64,000 bases of DNA. Origin: Isoetes taiwanensis (taxonomy: Eukaryota > Streptophyta > Lycopodiopsida > Isoetales > Isoetaceae). Numbering within the stretch: position 1 is the stretch's first letter; each line of letters starts with the position of its first letter. Below the pieces are notes generated by a model, which worked only from the letters and a program-made list of their open reading frames with translations, was not told where the DNA came from and ran no database searches. Of this stretch, positions 1 through 10,839 are shown piece by piece. The stretch is taken from positions 6,821,710-6,885,709 of the forward strand of contig JAJEKV010000063.1 in the NCBI GenBank assembly GCA_021234155.1, given 5' to 3'. The translations under genes and the position numbers were made by a program.

Positions 1-105
1 ACCGCGTCGAGGGCGGGCTTCTTTCTTCGATCTTACTCAAGATCCCTTGGCGTGTGTGGGTCGTGCAGACGGCGTGTGCTCCCGATGCCATGGTGGTGGT
101 CGCCT

Positions 106-427
106 CTACCTCGGGGCCGGTGAGGCCGCGACCATCGTCTCTGCATTGCAGCGCTCCCTCTCTGTGTCATGGTGTCCGGAAGTGATGAACCACGAGTCTA
201 GGCGGGCCCGCATGTCGGGCGACCTCTGCCTCGCCTCTTTGCCGCTCGAAGTGTGCAAGGCCAAGGCCATCTTCCACATAAAACGTCGGGTCTCCAAGCA
301 CGTGATCACAGTTCTTCGACCCGATTTGCCTTTTGAGCACATGGGATGCCGAGGACTCCATCTCCACCGCCATACCAGCCAGGCGGCAATCGTTAGCCTC
401 AATACGAAAGCAATCGGTAGCCTCCAT
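106..427 (-). other. Possible coding fragment, unidentified
   Basis: The minus strand stays open for 86 codons from about 427 and reads like protein, with mixed composition and no low complexity, but I recognise no domain. An overlapping minus frame is also open for 98 codons, so the true frame is uncertain. No start context, splice site or element boundary supports it. It could be a remnant of a retroelement gag or a host exon, or chance in GC-rich DNA. Confidence 0.15.
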
Positions 428-642
428 TCCCGCTTTGACGTGGCTCCACTCTTCCCGAGGCAGAGTTCCTATGTGGTCTCGAGCAATTAACCCCTTCCTT
501 CCGGGCCGGCTCTCACCGAGGGGCCTTAGCCTTAGCCCGAGCCTCCTTCTTCATGGAGGATGACTCTCCCCCGCCCATGATGGCTGATCGGGACCGTTTG
601 TCGGCGGGCCCTCGCCTTGGGTTTCCTGTGCCGCCCATCTTC

Positions 643-1100
643 TCGTGGCCATGACTCCCAAAGTTTGAGGGGTCTCGGGCTGCGAAAGGGTGCCTAGAAT
701 TGAATTTGGGGACTCAAGAACGCGGCAGAGCACCTTTTGAGCTAGTCAACGGAAACCCTAAGTGGTGGGCGGGGGTATCGGTGTGTTTCTAGCGAGCCCA
801 AAGAACACCCTGTAGGGGTGCCCACCACCTTTGACTTTGACTTTGACCCACCGCCACCTTCTCATAGGTCTTTCCAAAGCTTTGTATAACACGACACCAT
901 TTAACATGCCACTGCTCTAATCTACATGCCAACGCTTCTCATAGATTAGAATAGAACATCACTCACAATTATTGCATGCCAACTACAAAGTGTGGGGGTT
1001 TTGAGGGCTCCAAAGTCCGAGGGGTCTCTGGCTGCCCCAAGGGTGCTTAGAATCCAGTTTGGGGGCTCTGAAAGGCGGGTGGGGGCGCCTTTTGGGGGTT
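643..1100 (+). repeat. Two diverged copies of a GC-rich dispersed repeat
   Basis: Copies at about 648-735 and 1007-1100 share an ordered string of words: CCAAAG-t-GAGGGGTCTC, GGCTGC, AAGGGTGC-TAGAAT, TTTGGGG-CTC and CGCCTTTTG. They lie about 355 bp apart in direct orientation and differ by substitutions and small indels. The DNA between and around them (430-640 and 736-1290) shows no gene I can support. Origin unknown. Confidence 0.5.
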
Positions 1101-1301
1101 TGGGGGTTTTGGGTCTAGAGAGAGATTGTAAACCCCTAGAGAGAGAAAGCCGAAAGGGCAAATCAAGGGGTCTATGCAAGGGGAGTGAGGGCGCTAGAGA
1201 GAGGGGGAGTGGGCTACCGTGGAGGGCGCTAGAGAGAGGACGAGGCTGGTTTAGATGACAATCGTATCTGTTTCATATGTATTTGTGTCTTTTTTGCAAC
1301 A

Positions 1302-1443
1302 GACTGCACAATGTGGAAGGTGTTTCATACTATGTTCTCATGTGCACCGTGGAAAAGCATGCATTGGAAGAAGATTCAATTGATGACTATGGAAATGAAT
1401 ACTCACGGGCACTAGTGTCATTGAAGGACAATATTATGAACTA
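1302..1443 (+). other. Exon-like open stretch with splice acceptor
   Basis: A pyrimidine-rich acceptor (cttttttgcaacag) ends just before 1302. An open frame then runs for about 46 codons to a TAA at 1441-1443, encoding an acidic C-terminal peptide that includes the run VEGVSYYVLM. This looks like the last exon of a gene whose earlier exons are absent or outside the window. No family recognised. The following 500 bp are AT-rich and contain the ATGTAC cluster listed separately. Confidence 0.3.
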
Positions 1444-1724
1444 ATCCCAGTCTGCCACAATAAGTATAAACCGCTTCCTACTAAGAACGTTTTGGTACCC
1501 GCATCCGTGATTGGGGTTCAATCCCATTCAAGAAAGTAAAACACAAGTTGAAGGGGGGCAAGCACAACATTTCACTTGCCGATGAAGTCCATGAGACATT
1601 GTTATCACAACTTCCAAAGAATTGTAGATGACATGGACTAAGTCGAGATCTGTAGTACTTTCCGAAATATTGTAATACTTTGTTCATATAAAAGATAAGA
1701 ACCCAAGAACTGGACTACTTGAGA

Positions 1725-1800
1725 GTGCATCATGTACATCAATGTACATAAGATGTACAACAGATGTACATATTATGTACATCCGTTGTACATTCCAAAA
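1725..1800. repeat. ATGTAC-rich cluster (downstream copy)
   Basis: Within about 70 bp the hexamer ATGTAC, or its overlapping palindrome TGTACA, occurs five to six times at spacings of 10-12 bp. The same word is repeated in the 5490-5900 intron of the neighbouring gene on the other side, so the two clusters bracket the FCP1-like coding exons. Confidence 0.6.
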
Positions 1801-2524
1801 TATTATAAAAATTTCTCAAGTGTAAGTTGATTAGAATTGAACACAAGAAAGTTGAATTGCATAAACATTAAAAATAGTTTCAGTCATGGCAAAGATAAGA
1901 AATGGACAGGTTTTCATGTACAAATGGTTGATATATTTATATTGTGGACATAAATACAACACACCCGAAAATGAGCATGGCTCATAATTCATGAGCAAGC
2001 TTCAAAATGTCAGTAGGGGAGCCCCGATATCTTATGACTATTGCATCATGTCTTCCAGCCCGCGTAGAGGGTCAAGAGATATCCTCTAAAGCGGTAGTCC
2101 ATGCGGTTTCTATAGCACGTGCCAATCGGCAAACCTTTCCATCCTACATGGCCTCGTGCATCTTCCAGGACACGTGCCTTCCCCCAAGGATTGTGCAACA
2201 AGTGATTTGCTGCCAATACACATTTCATGGTTGCTCGTTCCTCATAATTTTCAATTTGCTCAACCTTTTCCCAAAGTTCGTGAACAAAGAAAGATAGAAG
2301 CGATAATCGGTCCCCAACCCTATGTACTTGCGGTTTGTGTTGGTTTGTATTACCTCTACGGGTGCAGTGAAACTCTATCTCTTAGTTTCTTAATAGTCTT
2401 TTGTGTTTCACCATTCATCTACAAAGCAAATGAAGATCACTTAATTATGTATACACACTCATAATTGTACCAATAAGAAAGACAAGAAAAAGCAGTACTT
2501 GAACAAAAACTTTGATACATATAT

Positions 2525-3311
2525 TCATAACATTTGAATTTGTACATCGGTCAAAGTCTGTACCAACAATGGGCCGTCGAGAGGCCAATAACATGATGGC
2601 GCTTTCTCCATTCCTTGCTCAGTATATTGACTAAATTTAGGCGTGAGAGCACCCAAGTTGTTGCCATAGTTTGCCCGGCAAAATCTGTTCCACCCGCCTC
2701 GATATGCTATCTCTGCCGCATTAGTCATTGGATGCTCTTTCACATAAACTATACCATCTTCGCCATTTTGAATCCATTAAGCCATGGAATGAGCTCCATG
2801 ACAAGCAATCATCACCGCCTAATATCGGTTGTCAAGAGAAAGGACATATGTAGCTTCCTACGATTCAAAGTGGATTTGTATCTTTCGTCGTCGATCGAAC
2901 TGTATGTCCATAGTACTGGGTACTCTTTCCATACCACGTTTAATGGTTTCACAAACAACCCCTTTTGAGGTTCAAGAGGGGTGTTTGTGTGGCGTAGTCC
3001 AACACTGCCCCGGGCAGAAACAAACTTCAGCTTTATGGAAAAAGCATCACAAATATGTTCCACAATTGGGTGAAGATTTTTAGAAGTGAGTGAAGACCGG
3101 ATGGCAACATCAAACCCTTCTCTTACAAATGCTAACAAAGGATGCTAACCCCGGCTGCAGTAAAAAACCTCGTTTCCTATATTAAATTGAAGCTCATCTT
3201 TCTGGATCTGTTGGTATCTTGAGTTAATATTTTCATTCTTGTGCACACTCTTGCCCAACACAGAATTTAAGTCAAAGATAATGAGCTTTCTCCCTGAATT
3301 AGATGATTCAC
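2525..3311 (-). pseudogene. FCP1-homology (NIF/HAD phosphatase) domain of the broken gene
   Basis: After a splice acceptor at 3312-3313 the frame reads KLIIFDLNSVLG, matching HAD motif I (hhhhDxDxx) of the FCP1/SCP family. It continues with FDVAIRSSLTSKN, matching the FDVxIWSS...KN motif II region. Next come FVKPLNVVW and SSIDDERYKSTLN, matching the IDDxxxKxxLN motif III/IV region. The second motif I aspartate is Asn (DLN rather than DLD), a change expected to impair phosphatase chemistry, and the Trp of the IWSS motif is Arg. One in-frame TAG interrupts it between motifs I and II. The family assignment rests on motif order; activity is unlikely. Confidence 0.6.
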
Positions 3312-4802
3312 CTGTCAGCAAGAAAACACTTGAGATTCACAATTTATAATTACATTTCAGATCACACAATTGAGAAAACACATTGATAATTACACAATTA
3401 AGTGAGACAAATAAATTAAATTTTTCATTACTTATTGAGTACAAAGAAGATCGGAGCATGGCTCATACAGTATTGTAATTTACAAACAAGTCAAAGAGAC
3501 TATCTACCCTGTGTAGGAACAACTGCTTGTATATTCATCTCGCCTTCTACAATTAATGCCTCCATTAGATGATCCCTCCGTGACTTGGCATAGGCATCAT
3601 TGAACCAACTGGGTGTCATCTGTATGGTGCACAAGTATTAGAGGACTATACCAACAAATAACTAATAGGAAACTAACATGTTCTACTTACAAAAATGGAG
3701 CTTGACTGTGCATCAGCCACGGCATCTATGAATTTGTGCATGTAAGCCACAATGTACATGCAAGGGTTGCTGGTACTAGTTTCTGGCATTTTAGGACAGA
3801 ACACAGGAGCATCAAAGTTCTTCCTACCATGGCTTAAGCTGTTGGATCCGAGCATCATGTTATTGATCACAAGCTTATGAAACCTGCAAAATTGCAATGT
3901 GTAAATCAAGCATAAGAAATTGCAATATAAGAATAATCAAATCATAAAAAACAAAACAGAAACTCATACTTACTTCTGGACCACTTTAGCATCGGGTACA
4001 TAGCCTTTGACAGGAGAGAGGATCTGTATACTTGGGCTAGCTATAGATGGAAAAGAGCTTTTCACTGGACCAGCAAGCACAAGTATTGCCAATGCCACAT
4101 TTGGGCCTTGCAGAATTGGAACAAATATGTATTGGCATCTTGCAATCAAAATGCCATCCAGCCCTTCCTTTATGTTAGTGTTTTGTGCATTTGCCCCCCC
4201 TGTTCTTGAGGGAATTCACAAAATTCTAAAACGTGTCCGGTCGAACCATAAAAAACTTGTGTTTCCAATCAGATGGAAGACCGCTACAAAGGTACCTGCA
4301 CACAAATCCAGAATACATATTAATACATAAGATGAGTGACTTAGGGCATGAAATAACATAAATATGTTGAAATGCTAGCCTACCTCCCATAGACATCTAC
4401 CATCTTAGAGGTCAAGTCCAGCTTCCAGCAGAAATCGTCAACATCACTTTGAAAGATAGAGGGTGCAGGCTTAGGAGGATAGTCCCTATAAGGAGTGAAT
4501 GGAACCAACCTAAACTGTACAAGGAAACAACAGCATTAGCAAAAGAATATATCTATTGTAATCAATTGTATATTATTCACCTTGTAAATTCATCACCTGC
4601 TTCAGCATCTTCTGTGGACTGCTGCACCTTATTTGTTATCACATCAATATTTGCTTGTAGATCCTCTTCCTCTTCCGGTTCCGACTCAGTAGGATCAGGA
4701 TCAGCTTCCTTCACGGCCTGTGATCGTGTCCTATGTACAAAAAAAATGTGGTTAATTATCATAAATCTGAGATATTTAACAAAATTAGTTCATCTTGGAC
4801 AT

Positions 4803-5412
4803 ACCTCTTTCTTGGTGGTGGTGGCACTTTTTTGCCTGGAGATTTTCTTTTCGGAGGACATTTTTTTGTTGCTGGAGATTTTGCCTATTTTTTTCCTCTT
4901 GGAGTGCCATCACCAGCATTCTTTTGCCTCCTCTTTGGAGTGGACTCAACTACCAACTCAACTTCCTCTTCCCTGGTATCTCCTGGGATAAAATCTGGAT
5001 CTGTGTCCTTTGTAGCTTCTTCTGTAACAGGTCCAGAACTGGGACCTGCAGATGATGCTGAGACAGAAGCTGAATCTTTCTTAGGAGCTTCTCCAATTAC
5101 TAATTTAGCACTTGGTGATGAAAGAGTTTCTGTTGCAGCAGTCATTGAAGGCTCTGCACCTGCAACTGCTTTAGCTTTCTCAAGTGCCATCCTCTCAATT
5201 TCCTCAACTTCACTTTGCCATGTTCGAGGAGGCACTGTTGCAGATGGTTCTATTACTGGCACTGTAAATGTCATTGGTGATCTGGAGCTGGAAGGTTGAG
5301 GGTCTACAGATTCGGTCTGCTTATTATGCTCAGTAAAATCTGTAAAGAGAGTCGATGCAGATGGCTCAAGAACATCAGCCATTAAAGCTGCTTCTGGGAT
5401 AGGAACAGCCTC
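4803..5412 (-). pseudogene. Acidic Pro/Ser/Thr-rich linker exon of the FCP1-like gene
   Basis: The exon follows an acceptor (gtttgtttgcag) at 5413 and ends at a GAG/GTATGT donor near 4803. The open frame is about 200 codons, rich in E, S, P, T and A, with a basic KRRQK-type patch near its end. It looks like a disordered linker between the coiled coil and the globular C-terminal part. No domain recognised. Confidence 0.5.
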
Positions 5413-5489
5413 ATCTGCAAACAAACAAATGATCTAAATTTCAATAGACATAAAAGAACATGAAAACAGAACTAATGAGAAATATCTGG

Positions 5490-5925
5490 TACATTCTGCC
5501 AAGCATGTACATTTCATGTACATAAAATGTACCAAATGTACGTAACTACATTTAACTATAGCCAAATGTACATGTACATGTTTCTCAATGTACATAGAGG
5601 TAGCTCAATGCACCCAGATGTACCCAGATGTACCCATGTATCCAGTTAGGGAATGTAGATCTATGCCCAAAAAAAAGCACATATATGTAAAAAATGCACA
5701 TACTTATGAATCCATCTACAGATGCACTCTAAAGATAAATGCATGTACATCTATTTGCAGATGTAGACTCCATTAGAGACATGTACAACTGATACAACTG
5801 CAGTCCAAGCTCAAAATCAATAAACAAGCAAATATATGCCTATGTACCTCTGCTTACAGATGTACACTAAAAGTTATACATGTACAAGGAATAGCAATGC
5901 ACTGAAAGCCATACATGTAGAACTA
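5490..5925. repeat. ATGTAC-rich intron cluster
   Basis: This part of the 5413-5996 intron holds about 15 copies of ATGTAC (palindromic core TGTACA/GTAC), some overlapping as in ATGTACATGTACATG. They sit inside a looser minisatellite with words such as CCCAGATGTA and AAATGTAC. Spacing is irregular (about 8-40 bp). Confidence 0.65.
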
Positions 5926-5996
5926 TGCAGATTACAATAACAAATATGAATTAAGAGAAATATAAGTTTAAATTAGTTGAGAGCAATGCATACCTT

Positions 5997-6683
5997 TCAC
6001 AAAGTGGAAACCAAGCTGAATTGAATGCCCTCATCCCGGATGCAACCTTTTATGCAATTACGCTTTTCATGGACCAGATAACACAAGCGTAAGAGGCAAT
6101 AAGCATCTCGCATGGAGCTAACAACAACAAACCCGGTTTTGCCAAAGCCTTGGCCACAACAGTACATGAACCTAATGTGATGAACTGCTCTATAGAAGTA
6201 GCTCCCTACGAGGGGTAGGGCCTCGGTGCGAGAACAATAGGTCCTGCTCTCCCCATGAAATCCAAAATCTGTGAATGCCTTTGCTGAACCAATTCAATGC
6301 AATTAAGTTTTTCCTTTACTTGTTCAATTGAGATTTCATGTCTTTCAATTTCTTTAGTTGCTTCCTGCAAACCAATTTCTAGCTTAGAAGAGTGCTGCTC
6401 TTTATCATGTCTACTCATAACCAAGTCTTCCAACTTGTACTTCAAAACTCCGAAGATAACTTGATTTCCAGCAGGATCCTGGGACAATTTGTCAAATTCC
6501 TGTTTTGTCTCATCTATTTTCTGGCAGATCTGCTGCAGATCTTCGGATAGCATATCCTTTCTACCCTCAATCCGGCTGATGACCTTCAATGCATCCCTCC
6601 TTTTTTCTTCCAGTGCTTCTACTTCATTCAATAGGTTAGTTTTCTCCTTCAACCCATGCTTAAGTAACTGCTTTATTGTGTCA
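5997..6683 (-). pseudogene. Coiled-coil exon of the FCP1-like gene
   Basis: An acceptor (ggttattctag) precedes about 6683. The first 160 codons have strong heptad-like spacing of L/I/V with E/K/Q-rich flanks (for example KLEIGLQEATKEIERHEISI), typical of a long coiled coil. Near 6195 the best frame changes. After that a Cys/Tyr-rich globular stretch (with CYLVHEKRNCIKGCIRD) continues to the donor AAG/GTATGC at 5996. The frame change is a mutation or an indel error. Confidence 0.5.
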
Positions 6684-6718
6684 ACATCTGATCTAGAATA
6701 ACCCAGGGCTCTAATATT

Positions 6719-7207
6719 CTACTGCAATACGATGTCATGTTTGATAGTTGAGGATTTACCTGTTGTAGGGTCCTCTGTAACGTCTGAAATGAGGGTTTTG
6801 GCAAGATCTTTGGCGGTCCTAGCCACATCCATCCAATCAACAAGCCGTCCCTTCAAGTGAAGAGCAAATGCTCTGGCAAAATAGGTAGAAATATAATGGT
6901 TTGTAACCTGTTTCTTGCCATAAACCAATTCATAATATTTGAAAAAATCATCTTTCCATGCGTTTTGGATTCTCCCTTCCTTGAATCCTCGTCTGTTTTT
7001 TGGAGCTTCACCCCATACCTCGTTCATAACCATCTCTAGGTTGGGTATGTGGGCCTCTGCATGTTTATCACGGAGGTCTTTGGCTTAGATCACTTCAGAA
7101 CCCAAACGTAAACTCCTTGGAGGTAAAATTCCACCGCCGGAAGCACTGGCTTCTTGCTTGGGCTGTGATGATGAGCAAGCACTCATCTGGGGGCGTTTTG
7201 GGGCCAT
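6719..7207 (-). pseudogene. First exon of the FCP1-like gene, with one in-frame stop
   Basis: The ATG at 7207 opens MAPKRPQMSACSSSQ. After 41 codons a TAA near 7082 interrupts the frame, which then continues in phase with coding-like sequence (VMNEVWGEAPKNRRGFK and a Trp/Tyr-rich segment) to about 6719. The globular part resembles N-terminal domains seen in plant transposon-associated hypothetical proteins, but I cannot name a family. The start lies 187 bp from the ATG of the divergent Helitron helicase ORF, so the two could share a control region. Confidence 0.45.
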
Positions 7208-7393
7208 AGCTAGATGAAGAATTCGTGATCGGAATTCAAGCAGAGAAGGCAGGGGCGGGATAGTGAACGAGAGGCAAACCAAGAAAGAATTTGGGAAAGA
7301 ATTTCAAAATCCGATAATTGCGGTTTCAGAGTAGTGGATAGCCATTAATCATGGCAGTTACTAGCGGGTCATGATGACAGTTATTCCAAAAAT

Positions 7394-10300
7394 GTGCATT
7401 CGGTACATATGTATATGTACAAAAAGGGCTACATTTATAGACACCCTTTCATGCTTTTACCCACCCACCCGTACGTCGATGCTCTGACTTACCCGTTGTT
7501 ACTGTCCTCTGGCGACAAGGGATGGGAAATGAACATGAAAAATCAAGTAAGCACTTCCTCAAGCCGATCGAGGCAAAATGTATCCATGTTGCAGTACTAT
7601 TTGTATAGGCTAAGCACACGGACGAATACAGAAGGCACTGAGGACCTTAAATTTGCTTTCAATCCCCTATTGAGTGGGGGGAGATTGACACAGCAGTTCA
7701 TAGTCGATGCCTACGCAAGAATAGAGGCCAACACCTTGAACTTCTACAGACTCAACCAAAAAAAATTGCGAGCTGAGATGTACGATGGCCTCATCGACTA
7801 CGTGAACCATGAAGCAGAGGCACAGGGCTTAGGGTCTGGGAGGTTGATCATCTTACCGTCATCATTCATTGGTGGCAAACGGGCTATGGAACAAAACTAT
7901 CAAGACTCTATGGCACTGGTCAGGAGATTCGGGAAGGCTGATATATTCGTTACAATTACATGCAACACGAATTGGCCTGAGATAAAAGACAATCTAGAAA
8001 GAGGCCAATCACCAGAGGATAGACCAGACGTGGTCGCCCGTGTATACCACATGAAGTTGATGGCAATCCTCTATGATATTTTAGAACGAGATATTCTTGG
8101 AAAAGTTAAAGCCTATACATACACAATCGAGTATCAAAAGCGAGGTTTGCCACACTGCCATATGCTCCTAATAATGGAACAAGCAGACAAAATACGTGAT
8201 AGCGATGACATTGATAAGATCACAAGTGCAGAGATACCAGACCCATTGGAGAACCCTGAGTTGCACGAAATTGTAAAGAAGTGCATGGTGCATGGACCAT
8301 GTGGTCCGCGGTGCATGAAATTAAATGAAAAAAATGGAATGATGGAATGTTCCAAAGGTTTTCCAAAGCCTTTTACCGAAAACACGTTAATCAAAGAAAA
8401 TGGGTATCCAGAGTACAGACGACGCGCTGGCATGCAATACCAGCAAGGGAATCGAACGATAGACAATAGCATGGTTGTCCCATACAATCCCTACCTCTTG
8501 CAGAAATATGACTGCCATATAAATGTGGAGCAATGTTTTAGTGTTGCAAGCATAAAATATATTTTCAAATATATTCATAAGGGCCACGATCGAGCAAGCA
8601 TTAAGTTGACTGCTCATCCAGATACAACTATGGTGCCCACATATAATTGGGATGAGGTACAAGAATTCCTTGATACCAGATACATTTCTGCACCAGAAGC
8701 AATGTGGAGAACGTATGGTTATAAAATGCACCACACCTCCCACACTGTGCATAGGTTACCTGTTCACCTGCCTAACAGACAAATGGTATACTATGAAGAA
8801 GGCCAAGAACGGATTGCCTTGGAGCGTGCTGCAACAAAACACACGATGCTCACCGCTTGGTTCGAGCTAAATAAAATAGACGTGAATGCTCGACAATACA
8901 CATATCCGGATATCCCCCACCATTATACATTCATAAAGGGCGAGGGCATTTGGAAAATAAGAGAGGGCAAATATAAGTTGATTTCGAGGATGTATAATGT
9001 GAGCCCAAAGGACATGGAAAGATATTACTTGCGCCTTTTACTGCTACATAGAAAAGGGATTACTAGCTTCGAAGACATGAAGAATGTCAATGGGAAGCAA
9101 TGCAATACATTTCACGAGACAGCAAAGGAACTCGGACTATTAGCAGATGACGCAGAATGGGAAAGAACACTTGACGATGCAGTCACTTTTCAAATGCCTG
9201 CTCAATTGCGACAAACATTCGCCTTTATCTGCATATATGGCCCTCCTTCAGATCCATTGAACCTGTGGGAAAAGTTCAAATACCATTTAGCAGAAGATTA
9301 TGCCCGTGACATGCCAGAGGAAGATGCATACAATGCAGCATTGTTATTCATGAATGAAATCTTCCTTGCAAATGGAACAAATTGTCAGTCAATCCAACTT
9401 CCAGAGCCAAAAATAACACAGTACTATGATGCAACTATTAATCAAACATTCGATGTGACCTTTGAAAGAGCTAAAGGTGATGAGCGATATGCAAAATTAA
9501 CTCCAGACCAAAAAGAAATAGCTGATACCGTTCTCCTCGCAATTGAAGGAGTGCAACCATCACATTCGTGTATAAATGTGGATGGTCCTGGGGGATCTGG
9601 AAAAACGTTCGTCTTCAATACAGTTATCAGCATGTTAAGAGGAAGAGAACTCGGTGTTATTGCGGTTGCATGGACAGGCATAGCGAGCCTTTTGCTCAAA
9701 GGAGCCCATACAGTACACTCTACGTTTAAGCTCCCGCTAAACCTAACACCTGAAGCAACATCCGACCTGCGTGCCACTAGCAAGCAGGCGGATAGAATAA
9801 GAAAAGCAACACTTTTGGTCTGGGATGAGTTAAGCATGACACATTCTGACGCACTCACAGCCGTAGATACTGTTTTGAAGGAAATTCGACAAGACTCCAG
9901 ACCATTCGGAGGAATGGTTGTTTTAGCCGGCGGTGATTTTAGGCAGCAACTGCCAGTAATCAAACGAGCCAAGAAGATGGAGATTCTTGCAAAATGTGTC
10001 AAGAGCAACCCCCTATGGAAACACTTCAAGACATTTAAATTAATAACGAACATGCGTGTCAACAAAGGTGAAAAGGAATGGACTGAATACTTGCTAAAGG
10101 TTGGCGACGGAGAACGAATGAATGACGAGCCTACGCTCCCTGAAGACGTCGTTGAGTTACCTAGAAAGTGTATTGTACAAAATAACATTATCGATGAGGT
10201 GTTTGGAACGAGTATCGACCCAGCAGACATGGAATACCTCTTCGAGAAATCTATACTATCTCCAAAAAATGAAGATACATTGAGTCTTAGTGATAAGACT

Positions 10301-10435
10301 TTGCAAAGGTTGCATGGAGACTTACACTCATATATCGGTATTGATACTCTCAACATGGAGGATGAAGAGGACATCAAAAACTTCCCAATTGAATTTATCA
10401 ATCACCTCACACCTTCCGGCCTGCCGTCTACTTAA
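7394..10435 (+). CDS. Helitron Rep-helicase (RepHel), C-terminally truncated
   Basis: This 1013-codon ORF encodes the rolling-circle initiator and helicase of a Helitron, acting on element DNA in the nucleus. The Helitron-like N-terminal domain begins near residue 28 (YPLLLSSGDKGW). The HUH nuclease motif is at about 250-259 (RGLPHCHMLLI, H254 and H256), and the paired catalytic tyrosines are Y389 and Y393 (KYIFKYIHKG). A Pif1-type helicase follows: Walker A at 731-738 (GPGGSGKT), Walker B at 808-813 (LVWDEL) and GGDFRQQLPV near 846. The ORF stops at the expected psGLP motif, so the last helicase motifs (V-VI) are missing. The usual long N-terminal zinc-finger region is also absent, so the first Met may not be the real start. 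Otherwise the frame is intact over 3 kb, suggesting recent activity. Confidence 0.93.
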   Translation: MHSVHMYMYKKGYIYRHPFMLLPTHPYVDALTYPLLLSSGDKGWEMNMKNQVSTSSSRSRQNVSMLQYYLYRLSTRTNTEGTEDLKFAFNPLLSGGRLTQQFIVDAYARIEANTLNFYRLNQKKLRAEMYDGLIDYVNHEAEAQGLGSGRLIILPSSFIGGKRAMEQNYQDSMALVRRFGKADIFVTITCNTNWPEIKDNLERGQSPEDRPDVVARVYHMKLMAILYDILERDILGKVKAYTYTIEYQKRGLPHCHMLLIMEQADKIRDSDDIDKITSAEIPDPLENPELHEIVKKCMVHGPCGPRCMKLNEKNGMMECSKGFPKPFTENTLIKENGYPEYRRRAGMQYQQGNRTIDNSMVVPYNPYLLQKYDCHINVEQCFSVASIKYIFKYIHKGHDRASIKLTAHPDTTMVPTYNWDEVQEFLDTRYISAPEAMWRTYGYKMHHTSHTVHRLPVHLPNRQMVYYEEGQERIALERAATKHTMLTAWFELNKIDVNARQYTYPDIPHHYTFIKGEGIWKIREGKYKLISRMYNVSPKDMERYYLRLLLLHRKGITSFEDMKNVNGKQCNTFHETAKELGLLADDAEWERTLDDAVTFQMPAQLRQTFAFICIYGPPSDPLNLWEKFKYHLAEDYARDMPEEDAYNAALLFMNEIFLANGTNCQSIQLPEPKITQYYDATINQTFDVTFERAKGDERYAKLTPDQKEIADTVLLAIEGVQPSHSCINVDGPGGSGKTFVFNTVISMLRGRELGVIAVAWTGIASLLLKGAHTVHSTFKLPLNLTPEATSDLRATSKQADRIRKATLLVWDELSMTHSDALTAVDTVLKEIRQDSRPFGGMVVLAGGDFRQQLPVIKRAKKMEILAKCVKSNPLWKHFKTFKLITNMRVNKGEKEWTEYLLKVGDGERMNDEPTLPEDVVELPRKCIVQNNIIDEVFGTSIDPADMEYLFEKSILSPKNEDTLSLSDKTLQRLHGDLHSYIGIDTLNMEDEEDIKNFPIEFINHLTPSGLPST

Positions 10436-10680
10436 GCAATGGATGCTGAGTAACATGGGAAATTCCTTGAACAAATGAGGGTTGTATTGTGAATAAGAAT
10501 GGGAAATGTTCGAAAGTAACCTCTTCATAAATGATGTGTATGTACACTTGCATGATAGTAGATGTAAGTAAACTTCTCATGGATGATACTTTAAATGTGG
10601 GTAAGCTCCTCATGCATGGATTGAGCAATGGATGCTGAGCAAAATGGATAAGTTCTTTGAACATATAAAAGGCCAAGGAA
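10430..10680. repeat. Diverged direct repeat after the helicase stop
   Basis: GCAATGGATGCTGAG appears at about 10436 and again at about 10624, each followed by a similar string containing AACATGG or AAAATGG, then TTC(C/T)TTGAACA. The spacing is about 188 bp. The segment replaces the expected C-terminal helicase coding sequence, so it marks the rearrangement that truncated the ORF. Confidence 0.5.
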
Positions 10681-10789
10681 TTGATGCAAAAGAAAATAAC
10701 ATGCCCATAAATAGTGGTACCATGGGTAGGCAAGCATTTGTCCAAGAGGCCGAGCCGAGGAATAGCTAAAAGTATCCAAACCGAGGCGA

Positions 10790-10812
10790 GGCCCCGGCCG
10801 AAGGCCGGGGCC
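10790..10812 (+). other. Upstream GC hairpin near the Helitron 3' end
   Basis: A perfect 10-bp stem, GGCCCCGGCC / GGCCGGGGCC with loop GAA, lies 28 bp before the terminal hairpin. It is flanked by direct repeats of GGCCGAGCCGAGGA (about 10748 and 10807). It may be a duplicated or ancestral terminator hairpin. Confidence 0.6.
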
Positions 10813-10839
10813 GAGCCGAGGAAAGGATGCAACATAATA

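Larger units (their letters stand above)
1988..7207 (-). pseudogene. Broken multi-exon gene with coiled coil and C-terminal FCP1/NIF-type HAD domain
   Basis: A chain of minus-strand exons with consensus splice sites runs from an ATG at 7207 to a stop near 1988. Supported exons are about 7207-6719, 6683-5997, 5412-4803, 4734-4580, 4515-4383, 4297-3979, 3890-3690, 3618-3508, 3311-2525 (possibly split) and 2310-1988. The N-terminal part is unfamiliar, then come a coiled coil, an acidic Pro/Ser-rich linker and several globular exons. The C-terminal part resembles the FCP1-homology (NIF) family of HAD phosphatases, which act on RNA polymerase II tails. In-frame stops near 7082, 3150 and 2060 and frameshifts near 6195 and 2130 argue that it is decayed, unless some are sequencing errors. 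It stands head to head with the Helitron helicase 190 bp away and may be Helitron cargo. Confidence 0.6.

Noticed and set aside
9442-10401. 319-codon minus-strand frame
   Set aside because: Antisense shadow of the Helitron helicase, which has full motifs on the plus strand.
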